From CAYNRA01 sp964399465 (GTDB lineage Bacteria > Bacteroidota > Bacteroidia > Cytophagales > Spirosomataceae): a stretch of DNA of 64,000 nt. Shown piece after piece: positions 8,632 to 17,378 of the stretch; positions within the stretch are counted from its first letter, which is position 1, and each line of letters opens with the position of its first letter. The stretch lies in assembly GCA_964399465.1 (NCBI GenBank), contig CAYNRA010000002.1:1-64000 (forward strand), given 5' to 3'. Under the pieces are notes generated by a model. It was not told the DNA's origin. It saw only the letters and a program-made list of their open reading frames with translations, and made no database searches. The translations under genes were made by a program, and so were the position numbers.

Positions 8632-9630
8632 TTATTCGGCGATTTCGCCTCTATACTTAGATTTTTGTAAAATATCTTGCGCATTTTTGTTCTCCATCAC
8701 CTCTACAAACGAGAGAGATGGATTTTGCGTTCTGTAGGCATCGACAATGCGCCAACCTACCCATTGGCCAATTCTACCCGGACATGCAGGCCCGATTTCA
8801 ACCACAAAAGGGCGTTCACCGAGATATACTTCTTTCAATCGAGGCGTTTTTTCGTACAGAACCCCTTTATCTATCAAGTGAGCCCATACCAAATCTTGTG
8901 CGTACCATGTTTTCTGATACGTGCTGTCTGCATAGTCAATGATGAGATGAGGGGGAACATCTGGCAGCATCGTTTTCGTAAATTCAAACGATTTGCCAAA
9001 ATATACCATATCTCCTAATAGCGTTTGGTCTGCCACATCAGATTTTACATAACTATCTGATAACAAACGAATAACTGTCGGAACGAGAGACTCTTTTTGG
9101 TATCTCGTCAACATATAAACGGGTAATTGTGGGCGGTATTTAGCCTCTGGACCAATGAATGACTCCAAGGCAATCACGATGAGTGAATCCGACACATATA
9201 AGTCGTTTTGAAGTCCTGAGAAAGTTGTATAGATAGCGGGTGCTTTGAATTGCGGATAGTAAAATTTGATACGCTTGAACGCTTCTTCAAATTGTTTCTG
9301 AATATCTTTTAAATCACCAAAATACGTGTTTGTTTGGCTGTAAAGTGCCCGCGTCTCTGGATGTTGCGTAAGTTCGTATAGATACGATACAAACGCCGTA
9401 TCATCTGGATATGCTCTATAAAAAGAACGTGTAATAGCTTCATTTTCAGATAAAAATTGGGCTACCTCCTCTTTATTTTTAACCGCCATCAAGGTTTTAT
9501 CCAATCGGGTAATCGACACTTCCAAGTCCATTTTGGATATATCCGCTTCTTTTTCACTTGAGTGACACGAAACCACAAACAAAGAAAAAAGAATACTTAC
9601 CCAACCAATTACTTGCTTCATTTTTTTCAT
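8632..9630 (-). CDS. gldB: Gliding-motility-type lipoprotein GldB
   Basis: This 332-residue predicted lipoprotein has a basic start, a hydrophobic stretch and the lipobox FVVSC with lipidated Cys22. The body matches the GldB family: conserved stretches LQNDLYVSDSLIVIALE, the central hydrophobic segment, and the C-terminal PGRIGQWVGWRIVDAY signature. GldB is required for gliding in Flavobacterium johnsoniae, but homologues are widespread in non-gliding Bacteroidota too. It is the first gene of a five-gene minus-strand operon, with an exact -7 promoter element 22 bp upstream of the start codon. A second in-frame ATG lies three codons in. Confidence 0.9.
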   Translation of the reverse strand: MKKMKQVIGWVSILFSLFVVSCHSSEKEADISKMDLEVSITRLDKTLMAVKNKEEVAQFLSENEAITRSFYRAYPDDTAFVSYLYELTQHPETRALYSQTNTYFGDLKDIQKQFEEAFKRIKFYYPQFKAPAIYTTFSGLQNDLYVSDSLIVIALESFIGPEAKYRPQLPVYMLTRYQKESLVPTVIRLLSDSYVKSDVADQTLLGDMVYFGKSFEFTKTMLPDVPPHLIIDYADSTYQKTWYAQDLVWAHLIDKGVLYEKTPRLKEVYLGERPFVVEIGPACPGRIGQWVGWRIVDAYRTQNPSLSFVEVMENKNAQDILQKSKYRGEIAE

Positions 9631-9651
9631 TTACCAAATCTATTCAATATA

Positions 9652-9659
9652 CAAATTTA
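9652..9659 (-). promoter_or_regulatory. Predicted -7 promoter element of the gldB operon
   Basis: On the minus strand the octamer reads TAAATTTG, an exact TAnnTTTG match, leaving a leader of about 15 nt before the gldB start. No good -33 TTTG is seen. Confidence 0.5.
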
Positions 9660-9705
9660 GGCAATAATTTGTCGCGATTTGCCACTTTCACTTAAAATAC
9701 GGGGA

Positions 9706-10680
9706 CTAGATAGCGACTCTACGTACTTCATCCAAGATTTTCATCAAGGCAATGCTGTCCTCTAGGCGCATCCACGTATTTTCTTTTTCATTTGCACGAA
9801 TATTGGCACAAACCGCCTCTATTTCGAAATTATACCCAAACGAATCCCTTGGAAACTGACGGGTCTCCATTAAATCTCCTAGTTCATTGAAAATACTCAC
9901 TTGTTTTGTTTCATGGAAACGTTCGTGCATTTGGATAGCTCCTTTTTCACCGTAAATAAATGCTTCTGTCTTGGTACGCGTCACAAATGAACTATGTAAA
10001 ACGGCAACTTCACCTCCTGCATACGAAAAAAGCATACTTGTTGACTCATCTACGCCCGTCGGGCTCCATGTACTTGTTGCCTGAATTTTAGCGGGCATTC
10101 CAAGTAATAAATACGCTAAATAGGCAGGATAAATACCAATATCCAGCAAAGAACCTCCTCCCAGCTCTTTATTAAAAGCCCTTCTTTCTGGTACAAAAGG
10201 GGCAACAAAACCAAAGTCCGCGTGAATGGATTTTATTTTTCCGATTTTCCCTTGTGCTACGGCATCCAAAACAAAAGTAGTTGCTGGAAGAAACCGTGTC
10301 CACATGGCTTCCATCAGGAAAACATTTTTTGCACGAGCGGACTCCACCATTTGGGCTACCTCTTCGCTATTCATTGCAAAGGGCTTTTCACATAAAACAG
10401 GAACACCTTGCGCCAAGGCTAACAGCGTGCAGGAGGCATGGCTGGCGTGAGGAGTTGCAATATAAACAGCATCCAAGGGTTTTGCTTGAAACAATTCTTC
10501 GTACGAACCAAAAGCAGCAGGCACGCCAAAATCACTTGCAAACTGCTCTGCGCGCGCCAAGTCTGTGGATGCCACCGCAGCCAAGGTCGCATGAGGTACA
10601 TGACGAAGGTCTTCCGCAAATTTGCGCGCAATCTTACCAAGACCTATAATCCCCCAATGAATTACTTTTTGATTTTCCAT
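9706..10680 (-). CDS. Gfo/Idh/MocA-family NAD(P)-dependent oxidoreductase
   Basis: This 324-residue cytoplasmic dehydrogenase acts on an unidentified sugar or sugar-like substrate. The N-terminal Rossmann fold carries GIIGLGKIARKFAEDL (about residues 11-26); the conserved EKP motif (LCEKPFAMN) contains the family's catalytic-region lysine. The C-terminal alpha/beta domain is of the usual size, with GGGSLLDIGIYP matching the substrate-binding GG.LxDxGxxx motif. It is similar in layout to glucose-fructose oxidoreductase and dihydrodiol dehydrogenase relatives. It stands alone, with an exact -7 element 30 bp upstream. Confidence 0.93.
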   Translation of the reverse strand: MENQKVIHWGIIGLGKIARKFAEDLRHVPHATLAAVASTDLARAEQFASDFGVPAAFGSYEELFQAKPLDAVYIATPHASHASCTLLALAQGVPVLCEKPFAMNSEEVAQMVESARAKNVFLMEAMWTRFLPATTFVLDAVAQGKIGKIKSIHADFGFVAPFVPERRAFNKELGGGSLLDIGIYPAYLAYLLLGMPAKIQATSTWSPTGVDESTSMLFSYAGGEVAVLHSSFVTRTKTEAFIYGEKGAIQMHERFHETKQVSIFNELGDLMETRQFPRDSFGYNFEIEAVCANIRANEKENTWMRLEDSIALMKILDEVRRVAI

Positions 10681-10710
10681 TTTTTATTGGATATAACTTT
10701 CGTTGATACA

Positions 10711-10718
10711 CAAATTTA
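10711..10718 (-). promoter_or_regulatory. Predicted -7 promoter element of the Gfo/Idh/MocA gene
   Basis: The minus strand reads TAAATTTG here, an exact TAnnTTTG match 30 bp upstream of the start codon. A -33 element is not evident. Confidence 0.45.
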
Positions 10719-10737
10719 CCATAAATAAATAGAAACG

Positions 10738-10828
10738 CTACCCATATCTCGCCCCGATGCCTACCCATATTTGCCCTGATAGGGCTGTGATTCTGATTTT
10801 TTACCTATATTTTGATTTGATGGGGCTG
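10738..10828. repeat. Short degenerate intergenic repeat cluster
   Basis: Three related units of about 20-27 bp share the pattern TACCyATAT..GCCCyGAT: 10738-10758, 10761-10780 and a looser one at 10802-10828. The second unit also holds a small palindrome GCCCTGATAGGGC (10773-10785). Such noncoding repeats recur between genes in many Bacteroidota genomes; this window holds only this cluster. It lies downstream of fabI and could also affect transcript ends, but no U-tract follows the palindrome. Confidence 0.5.
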
Positions 10829-10853
10829 TTGGTGTGGGAAATTACCTTTCTTA

Positions 10854-11675
10854 TTATTTATCTTTAGTTGGAATGAATGGAATCAATTCGGGCGTCATTC
10901 CTGTAAATGAATACCCTCCATCATGAAAAAGATTTTGCATCGTGACCATCCGAGTCAAGTCAGAGAAAAGCGTTAGGATATAATTGGCACAATCCTCGGC
11001 TGAGGCATTTCCTAGAGGAGAAATTTGGTCAGCTAGTTCAAAAAAAGTGTCAAATTCGCCAATGCCTGTTCCAGCAGTTGTACGTGTGGGCGACTGAGAT
11101 ACGGTATTGACACGTACTTTTTTATGTTTTCCATAACGATACCCGTAGCCACGTGCTATGGACTCAAGCATGGCTTTGGCGTCTGCCATATCTGTATAAA
11201 AAGGAAAAATTCTTTGCGCCGCAATGTACGATAACCCAACCACAGAGGCCCATTCGTTCAAAATATCGTGCTTTTCAGCCGTTTGAAGTAGTTTATGTAA
11301 TGATAAAGCCGACACATCGATGCTTTTCATATACCAATCGTAATTTAAGTCACCGTATGTTTTTTTCTTACGAATATTGGGAGACATCCCAATCGAATGT
11401 AGAAGGAAGTCAATCCCTCCTCCAAAATGTTCTCGGGTTTTTTGGTACAAATTTTCAATGTCAGGAATATGTGTGGCGTCTGCATAAACGATTGGTGCAT
11501 CACAAAGAGCGCTTAATTCTTCAAGATTCCCAAGTTTTTGAGCAACGGGAGCGTTGGTCAAGATAAATTGAGCACCTTCTTCTTTGGCTCGTAGAGCGAC
11601 TTGCCACGCAATCGAATGTTTATCTAGCGCACCTGAAATAATTCCTTTTTTTCCTTTCAATAGTTGAAATGCCAT
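10854..11675 (-). CDS. fabI: Enoyl-[acyl-carrier-protein] reductase (NADH)
   Basis: This 273-residue enzyme performs the final reduction in each cycle of type II fatty-acid elongation. It is an SDR-fold protein with the FabI-specific cofactor motif ISGALDKHSIAWQVA (13-27). The catalytic set is Tyr150, Tyr160 and Lys167, with the same spacing as Escherichia coli FabI (146/156/163). The start MAFQLLKGKKG is chosen at base 11675: the longer open frame would run back through the tRNA-His terminator and gene, and its extra residues are unlike FabI. The product is the target class of triclosan. Confidence 0.95.
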   Translation of the reverse strand: MAFQLLKGKKGIISGALDKHSIAWQVALRAKEEGAQFILTNAPVAQKLGNLEELSALCDAPIVYADATHIPDIENLYQKTREHFGGGIDFLLHSIGMSPNIRKKKTYGDLNYDWYMKSIDVSALSLHKLLQTAEKHDILNEWASVVGLSYIAAQRIFPFYTDMADAKAMLESIARGYGYRYGKHKKVRVNTVSQSPTRTTAGTGIGEFDTFFELADQISPLGNASAEDCANYILTLFSDLTRMVTMQNLFHDGGYSFTGMTPELIPFIPTKDK

Positions 11676-11720
11676 GGATAATACGGTGAATAGATGAATA
11701 AAATGAAGATGAAAAGGCAT

Positions 11721-11750
11721 AAAAAAAGCGTGCCATTTGCATGACACGCT
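11721..11750 (-). terminator. Intrinsic terminator of tRNA-His
   Basis: On the minus strand, AGCGTG pairs with CACGCT (11745-11750 with 11727-11732) and is followed by seven U residues. An inner CA/TG pairing extends the stem. It begins a few bases after the tRNA 3' end and separates the tRNA from fabI. Confidence 0.85.
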
Positions 11751-11755
11751 TGGAG

Positions 11756-11830
11756 GGAGGCTAATGGGGTTCGAACCCACGGCCCCCAGAACCACAATCT
11801 GGTGCTCTAACCTGCTGAGCTATAACCTCC
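11756..11830 (-). tRNA. tRNA-His (GTG anticodon)
   Basis: The minus strand folds into a full cloverleaf. The acceptor stem GAGGTTA/TAGCCTC is preceded by an encoded G at -1 facing C73, the hallmark of tRNA-His. The D arm is GCTC...GAGC, the anticodon stem CCAGA/TCTGG encloses loop TTGTGGT with anticodon GTG, and the T arm is GTGGG-TTCGAAC-CCCAT. The 3' CCA is not encoded. The gene has its own promoter and terminator. Confidence 0.97.
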
Positions 11831-11843
11831 GTCTTTTGGAATG

Positions 11844-11875
11844 CAAAATTATACACTCATGCTTACTTTTGCAAA
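11844..11875 (-). promoter_or_regulatory. Predicted tRNA-His promoter (TTTG-N20-TAATTTTG)
   Basis: On the minus strand TTTG (11875-11872) is followed after 20 nt by TAATTTTG plus C (11851-11844), matching both elements of the Bacteroidota housekeeping promoter. The -7 element ends 13 bp before the tRNA 5' end. The -33 element is half of the palindrome TTTGCAAA. Confidence 0.75.
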
Positions 11876-11885
11876 TGAAAAACCA

Positions 11886-11893
11886 TAAATTTG
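11886..11893 (+). promoter_or_regulatory. Predicted -7 promoter element of the sbcDC operon
   Basis: TAAATTTG matches TAnnTTTG exactly, 65 bp upstream of the sbcD start. The TTTG half of the palindrome at 11868-11875 lies 14 bp upstream, shorter than the usual spacing, so its role here is doubtful. Confidence 0.4.
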
Positions 11894-11957
11894 ATAAATT
11901 AGTTTACATTCAACAAAGAACACCCCTCAAAGCTTGTTGTCACCCCCTTACTCCCTC

Positions 11958-13190
11958 ATGAAAATACTACATACCGCTGATTGGCACTTGGGCAAAAGAT
12001 TGGATGATTTTTCCCGTATGGAAGAACAAAAGGACGTACTCCAAGAAATCGTTGCATTGGCAGACACTCACCGCGTGGATGCTGTTGTCATTGCTGGTGA
12101 TTTATTTGATAATTTCAATCCTTCCTCTGAAGCCACAGAATTGCTTTATAAAACATTGCACCGCCTTGGGAATCACGGGCAACGCCCCGTTATTGCCATA
12201 GCTGGCAACCATGACTCTCCCGAACGAATCAACGTTCCGGATACATTGGCACGAATGGCAGGGATTTTTTTCATTGGATACCCAGCTGCTGTCATCACAC
12301 CAGAAAAACTAGATTCGGGCTTGGAAGTCACACGGTCAGCGCCTGGATTTATGGAATTACGTTCCCCGAATTGGTCATTTCCGCTCCGGATTTTTCATAC
12401 AGCTTACGCCAACGAACAACGCATTAAAACATATTTAGGCCAAGAAAATGTAGAAGAGGCGCTGCGCGATTATTTGGCTTCGCACTGGAATGAACTCGCC
12501 CGCAAATATGCTGACGCTAACGGATTCAATCTACTTGTTACTCATCTATTTTTTACAAAACAAGGGCAAGAATTAGAACAAGAACCCGACGACGAACGTC
12601 CAATTTTGCATGTTGGAGGTGCGCAAGCCATTTATTCCCACAATATTCCTGAAGGCATTCATTACGTTGCACTCGGACATTTACACAGAAACCACAGCGT
12701 TGACACAAAGCCCTGCCCAATTGTCTATGCGGGAAGTCCGCTTGCGTATAGTTTTGCCGAAGACAACCAACAAAAATACGTTCAGCTTCTTACCGTAGAA
12801 GCTGGTAACTTGGTAGAAATGCAAAAAATACCTTTGACCTCCGGAAAAAAACTACTGCGGGTTCGGTTTGAATCTATTCCTGAAGCGCTTTCTTGGTTGA
12901 ATGAAAACACCGATTGTCTGGTAGAGCTAACCATCGTTTCTGATACATTTTTGGCCACTGAAGATAAAAAAGCACTCTTAGCTGCGCATCCTGGTATTAT
13001 CCAGATTATTCCGATGATTCAGAACAAAACCGAGAGCAACACACAAGCAAGTATTGATTTGAGTCTTCGGATGGATGAGTTATTCGTCCAGTATTTCAAA
13101 AGTAAGAACAACGACCAAGCACCGTCCGAGTCTTTGATGGATTTGTTTGCGGAAGTCCTGGGTCAAGAAAACACTTCTACCTCATCTTAA
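11958..13190 (+). CDS. sbcD: Exonuclease subunit SbcD (Mre11 homologue)
   Basis: This 410-residue metallophosphoesterase is the nuclease subunit of the SbcCD complex, which cleaves hairpins and blocked DNA ends. Phosphoesterase motifs are in order: HTADWHLGK near the N terminus, GDLFD, GNHDS, THLFF and ALGHLH, supplying the two-metal ligands. Residues from about 280 on form the cap/SbcC-interacting region. The start is set at MKILHTADW; the frame is open eight codons further upstream but those residues are not family-like. sbcC follows after 12 bp. Confidence 0.96.
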   Translation: MKILHTADWHLGKRLDDFSRMEEQKDVLQEIVALADTHRVDAVVIAGDLFDNFNPSSEATELLYKTLHRLGNHGQRPVIAIAGNHDSPERINVPDTLARMAGIFFIGYPAAVITPEKLDSGLEVTRSAPGFMELRSPNWSFPLRIFHTAYANEQRIKTYLGQENVEEALRDYLASHWNELARKYADANGFNLLVTHLFFTKQGQELEQEPDDERPILHVGGAQAIYSHNIPEGIHYVALGHLHRNHSVDTKPCPIVYAGSPLAYSFAEDNQQKYVQLLTVEAGNLVEMQKIPLTSGKKLLRVRFESIPEALSWLNENTDCLVELTIVSDTFLATEDKKALLAAHPGIIQIIPMIQNKTESNTQASIDLSLRMDELFVQYFKSKNNDQAPSESLMDLFAEVLGQENTSTSS

Positions 13191-13202
13191 AAAACAAACG
13201 AA

Positions 13203-16200
13203 ATGATACCTATTTCCCTATCAATCAAGGGTTTATATTCTTATAAAGAAGAACAGAAAATTCAGTTTAATGAATTAACAGATGCCGGACTTTTCGGTAT
13301 TTTCGGCGGTGTTGGGAGTGGTAAATCTACGATTTTAGAAGCCATTACATTTGCACTTTATAACAATACAGAGCGTCTGAGCTCCAGAGATTCACGTTCA
13401 TACAATATGATGAATCTGCAATCAGATGAGCTGAAGGTTGAGTTTGAATGTCTAGCTGGCGACCCGTCTGAACAATATAGATTTAGTGTTTCTGCCAAAC
13501 GCAACAGAAAAAACTTCAAAGAAGTCGGGACAATGGAACGCCGTGTCGCCAAACGTATGCCCGATGGACAGTGGATGCCCTTGGCAGATGAAAAAATGAC
13601 AGCCGATGCAATTATCGGTTTGAGTTACGATAATTTTAGACGTGCCATCATCATTCCACAAGGCAGATTCCAAGATTTTATTGAACTCGGAGGTGCAGAA
13701 AGAACCCGGATGATGAAAGAGATTTTTAAACTTGAGAAATACGAATTAACACCAAAAGTTAATGCGCTCATCCATCAAAACAACGAAAAAAAGGCAACCG
13801 TAGAAGGAAGTTTACTACAACTCGGAACAGCAACACCAGAAGAACTGGAGAGTGTTCAGCAGCAATTATATCTCACACAAGAACAAAGTGTATATATTGC
13901 CCAACAAGTGACCGAATTTGAGCAAGCCGTTGCAGCCTACAAGGAATTACAAGAAACGGAAGAACTCTTGAGCCAACGTCTGGAAACGTGGAAAAAACTA
14001 CACGACCAAACGACTCAAAAGACGGAACTGCAACAAAGAATAACACGCTATGAGAAAGCAAGCCAAATGTTCGGCCCTTTGTTTATTCAAAAACAAGAAC
14101 GAGAAAACGAGCTTGCACGCCTTCACGCTATCCTGGTACAATTGAATGAAAATATCGCTTCCCGTGAGCAAAATTTGGTAATCAATCAAACCAGACGAGC
14201 CGCATTAGCTCCTTTCATAGAAACATTACCAGCACAAAAAAAAGAAGTCGAATCACTCCAAAAAATGATTGTGATTCAAGACGTTCGGCAGAAATTACAA
14301 CTATTTACGCACGAACAACAGCGTATTCTTCAAGAAAAAACACGTATAGAAAAAGAACTTTCCGATTTGCAAGAAGAACGCGCAAAAGCGCAAGAACTAC
14401 TCGCTCAGCTTTCTAACCGTATTCCATCAAATTTTGAGCAAACGGTAGGAGATATTCGGGTTTGGTTCACAGAATGCAGGAATCTTGAAGCTAACAAAAA
14501 AACGATCAAGCAAGAAGCAACACAGGTACATACACTTTGGAACGAGCAAATACAACTCATTGCACAGATAGGTGCGGAACTTTTCCCTAACTTGCCAATA
14601 GATACACCAATACATGCAGGTACTATTGATAAAATTCGTGATTTATTCCAGACGAGTTTGCATCAAAAAGAAGGTATCCTTGCAAAGTTAGAGGCGCAGT
14701 TGCAGCAGGAACGAGTAAAAGAGAAACTCCATTCATTTGCTCAGCAACTCCAAGCTGGTGAACCTTGCCTTTTGTGTGGTTCGACGCACCATCCCGCCAA
14801 AATAGAATCCAGTAGTCAATCGGTTTCTGTTCTTGAGAACGCCGTAAAACAGGAAAAAAACAAACAAGAAAAGCTTCGAGAATCACAGCAAAAATTTGAG
14901 CTTGCAGTGAGTAAATGGCAAGATACAGAAAAACAAAAAGAGGCAATCCGTGAAAAGTGGGAGATGGCTTCAAGGTTACTCAACGAGCAGAAAGAAACGT
15001 TTATTTGGGAGACCATTCCTTCGGTAGAGAGTGATTTCAATACCTGGGTAGAAACCCACATGCAGTTAGTTACTAAGCACAAGCAAACTACTGAAAGCAT
15101 GTCTGTTATCCAAGCTAATATGGAGCAAAAAGTAGCGGTGATTCAGCAAATAGAGGCTACAAAGTTGAAAGAAATCGATCAAAAAATTGTTGCTGCCCAA
15201 ACCGAAATTCAGGTATTGGAACAACAAATGGAGACGACAAATATCACCCCATTTGCAGAGAAACCCGTTTCCGAACTAACAGTCATTATCAAACAGAAAG
15301 AGGAGGAAATCAGACGCGTAGACGACCAAGCCCAGCAACTGGAAAAAGAGTATCAAAGTTTACTGCAAGATGTGGAAACGCAGAAAGGAATGCTTGTAGA
15401 GCGTACAAAAGAAGTAACCCAAAGGAAGCAAGATATTCATTCGATACAAGTACAAATCGACGAAGCATTACAGCACACGCCTGAGTTTTCAAATGAAAGT
15501 GACGTACGCCAGACATGGCAAACCTGGACATTGGAAGAACTCAAAAAAGCTCAGCAAGAAGTACAAACTTTTTTCACGCAACTACAAAGAGCTCAAGCAG
15601 ATTTAGATGAAGTACAAACTAAAAAACAGCAACTTTTTGGTGATTTAACCTACGATATCCAAAAGCAAACGCAATTAAACGAAGCACTCGGAAAAGCGAA
15701 AGCAGAGCAAGAGCAACTACTACAAACAATAGGAAAATTATCCTCTCAAATCCAAGCATTGAAGGAACAATTAGCTCAGAAAACAACGCTTCTCCACCAA
15801 TTGGCGTTGATAGCAAAGCGAGGAGATGATTTAAAAGTTTTGGAAACGATGTTTCGTTCAAGCGGTTTTGTCAATTATATTTCCAAAATTTACTTAGAAA
15901 ACCTTTGTCGAGTAGCAAACGAGCGTTTTTCACGCATGACAAGGCAGCAACTGGAGTTGACATTGGGAGATGACAATACATTTTGGGTGCGTGACATGTT
16001 GAATGGCGGACATTTGCGTTTGCTCAAGACGCTTTCAGGTGGACAAAAATTCCAGGCGGCACTTTCACTTGCCTTGGCGTTAGCTGATAGCATTCATTCA
16101 CAACAAAAAATGGCCAATAACTTTTTCTTCATTGATGAAGGTTTTGGGTCATTGGACAAAGGTTCTTTGCAAATTGTCTTTGAAGCGCTGAAGTCACTTC

Positions 16201-16328
16201 GTCGGGAAAACCGAATTGTCGGAGTTATTTCACACGTGGAAGAACTTCAACAGGAAATTCAAACCTATTTATCCATTTCAAACACAGAAGAAGGTAGCCG
16301 CATTGTCACAAGTTGGGAGGCGAACTAA
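13203..16328 (+). CDS. sbcC: Exonuclease subunit SbcC (Rad50-like ATPase)
   Basis: This 1041-residue SMC-like ATPase partners SbcD. The N-terminal ATPase half has Walker A GGVGSGKS (35-42) and a Q-loop in IIIPQGRFQDF. Two long Gln/Glu/Lys-rich coiled coils flank a zinc hook CLLCG near residue 522. The C-terminal half has the signature TLSGGQKFQAALSLALALAD and Walker B FFFIDEGFGSLD. Length and layout are typical of bacterial SbcC. It forms an apparent operon with sbcD upstream and two surface-related genes downstream. Confidence 0.97.
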   Translation: MIPISLSIKGLYSYKEEQKIQFNELTDAGLFGIFGGVGSGKSTILEAITFALYNNTERLSSRDSRSYNMMNLQSDELKVEFECLAGDPSEQYRFSVSAKRNRKNFKEVGTMERRVAKRMPDGQWMPLADEKMTADAIIGLSYDNFRRAIIIPQGRFQDFIELGGAERTRMMKEIFKLEKYELTPKVNALIHQNNEKKATVEGSLLQLGTATPEELESVQQQLYLTQEQSVYIAQQVTEFEQAVAAYKELQETEELLSQRLETWKKLHDQTTQKTELQQRITRYEKASQMFGPLFIQKQERENELARLHAILVQLNENIASREQNLVINQTRRAALAPFIETLPAQKKEVESLQKMIVIQDVRQKLQLFTHEQQRILQEKTRIEKELSDLQEERAKAQELLAQLSNRIPSNFEQTVGDIRVWFTECRNLEANKKTIKQEATQVHTLWNEQIQLIAQIGAELFPNLPIDTPIHAGTIDKIRDLFQTSLHQKEGILAKLEAQLQQERVKEKLHSFAQQLQAGEPCLLCGSTHHPAKIESSSQSVSVLENAVKQEKNKQEKLRESQQKFELAVSKWQDTEKQKEAIREKWEMASRLLNEQKETFIWETIPSVESDFNTWVETHMQLVTKHKQTTESMSVIQANMEQKVAVIQQIEATKLKEIDQKIVAAQTEIQVLEQQMETTNITPFAEKPVSELTVIIKQKEEEIRRVDDQAQQLEKEYQSLLQDVETQKGMLVERTKEVTQRKQDIHSIQVQIDEALQHTPEFSNESDVRQTWQTWTLEELKKAQQEVQTFFTQLQRAQADLDEVQTKKQQLFGDLTYDIQKQTQLNEALGKAKAEQEQLLQTIGKLSSQIQALKEQLAQKTTLLHQLALIAKRGDDLKVLETMFRSSGFVNYISKIYLENLCRVANERFSRMTRQQLELTLGDDNTFWVRDMLNGGHLRLLKTLSGGQKFQAALSLALALADSIHSQQKMANNFFFIDEGFGSLDKGSLQIVFEALKSLRRENRIVGVISHVEELQQEIQTYLSISNTEEGSRIVTSWEAN

Positions 16329-16349
16329 CTTTTTCATAAACAGAAAAAA

Positions 16350-17378
16350 ATGAGAAGATATACTTTTTTTTCCTTATTTCTCCTTTCTTTCGGAGGGTTT
16401 GGTCAAACATTCGATCGTCAAAAATTACGAGGCGAATGGGTTAAATCGAGCATCACCTTGACAGACGGCAGCCCCATTTATTCTGCTGATTTTCGGGACA
16501 GCCAACTTTACTATGATTTTTTTAGTTCTGATAGTGTTCTCAATACCATTAATGGAAAAAGTAGAAGACTCCGCTATCAAATCCAAGACAGTATTTTGGT
16601 CATTGAAGATGTTTATTTCAAAATCAAAGAACTAAGCGATATAAAGCTCATTATCAATCAATTACCTAGCAGTTCAGTAGAAATACCTATTCAAATAAGT
16701 TTAATCCCACAACGTGTACACCGGGTTGGTTTTGAGCCTAAATCCTATATTGCAAAAAATGGGGAGCGTGTATATATTTCAGACAATTACCACCTAGTGC
16801 CTATCTTTTTGAATAGCCAAAAGTCTGCGATGACATACATCTATGAAAAATTTGCATTTCCAGACTGGCGACGGGCTCTATTTATTGCACGCGCGATTGT
16901 TACCAAAAGCGGACAATTAACAGGTGTTCGAATCGAAGAAAGTACACAACCCAAATACAACCAAAAATTAATTGATGCCATCGTCTCGACCAAAGGAAGT
17001 TGGCTTCCTGCTAAACTGGATAACCAGCCAATCAATACCGAAGTAATTTTTCGATTTGATTTGGGTTGGACAAAAACAAATGCGAGCCAAGAAGAAGAAA
17101 CCGCAGCAAAGAGACAACTGGCCGAGGAGCTTTTCCAAGATGGAAGTTATTTCATGACGCTCAATCAACCTAAATTAGCCATCGAAAGCTTGACAGAAGC
17201 CATTGCCAACGACCACCTTCTTGTCAAAGCATATTACCAACGAGCAGCCGCCTACATAGCTACAAAGCGCATTGATAAAGCATGTTTGGACTACAAACAA
17301 CTTTTGTTTTTGGAACAAAAGCAGGCGCAAACTTTGTATGATACCTATTGCAAATCATTAGAAACAGATAAAAAATGA
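16350..17378 (+). CDS. Secreted protein with TonB C-terminal-like and TPR-like domains
   Basis: This 342-residue protein has a signal peptide (cleavage near GFGQ). Residues about 20-125 form an unassigned beta-rich domain. Residues about 165-235 resemble the TonB C-terminal domain (IVTKSGQLTGVRIEEST, then WLPAKLDNQPINTEV). Residues about 260-335 look like a tetratricopeptide pair (LAIESLTEAI, AYYQRAAAYIATKRIDKACLDYKQLL). There is no N-terminal TonB anchor and Pro-rich linker, so it is not a standard energy transducer; similar stand-alone periplasmic TonB_C proteins are frequent in Bacteroidota and of unknown role. It overlaps the next gene by 4 bp. Confidence 0.75.
   Translation: MRRYTFFSLFLLSFGGFGQTFDRQKLRGEWVKSSITLTDGSPIYSADFRDSQLYYDFFSSDSVLNTINGKSRRLRYQIQDSILVIEDVYFKIKELSDIKLIINQLPSSSVEIPIQISLIPQRVHRVGFEPKSYIAKNGERVYISDNYHLVPIFLNSQKSAMTYIYEKFAFPDWRRALFIARAIVTKSGQLTGVRIEESTQPKYNQKLIDAIVSTKGSWLPAKLDNQPINTEVIFRFDLGWTKTNASQEEETAAKRQLAEELFQDGSYFMTLNQPKLAIESLTEAIANDHLLVKAYYQRAAAYIATKRIDKACLDYKQLLFLEQKQAQTLYDTYCKSLETDKK

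Noticed and set aside
10773..10785. The GCCCTGATAGGGC palindrome as terminator of fabI.
   Set aside because: The stem is only 5 bp with no U-run on the minus strand; it is treated as part of the repeat cluster.
11675..11795. A longer FabI reading frame starting near 11795.
   Set aside because: It would run through the tRNA-His 3' end and its terminator, and the extra residues are unlike FabI; MAFQLLKGKKG at 11675 fits the family.
11958..16328. SbcCD as part of a defence island.
   Set aside because: SbcCD is a core repair complex; no restriction, CRISPR, toxin or other anti-phage gene is near.
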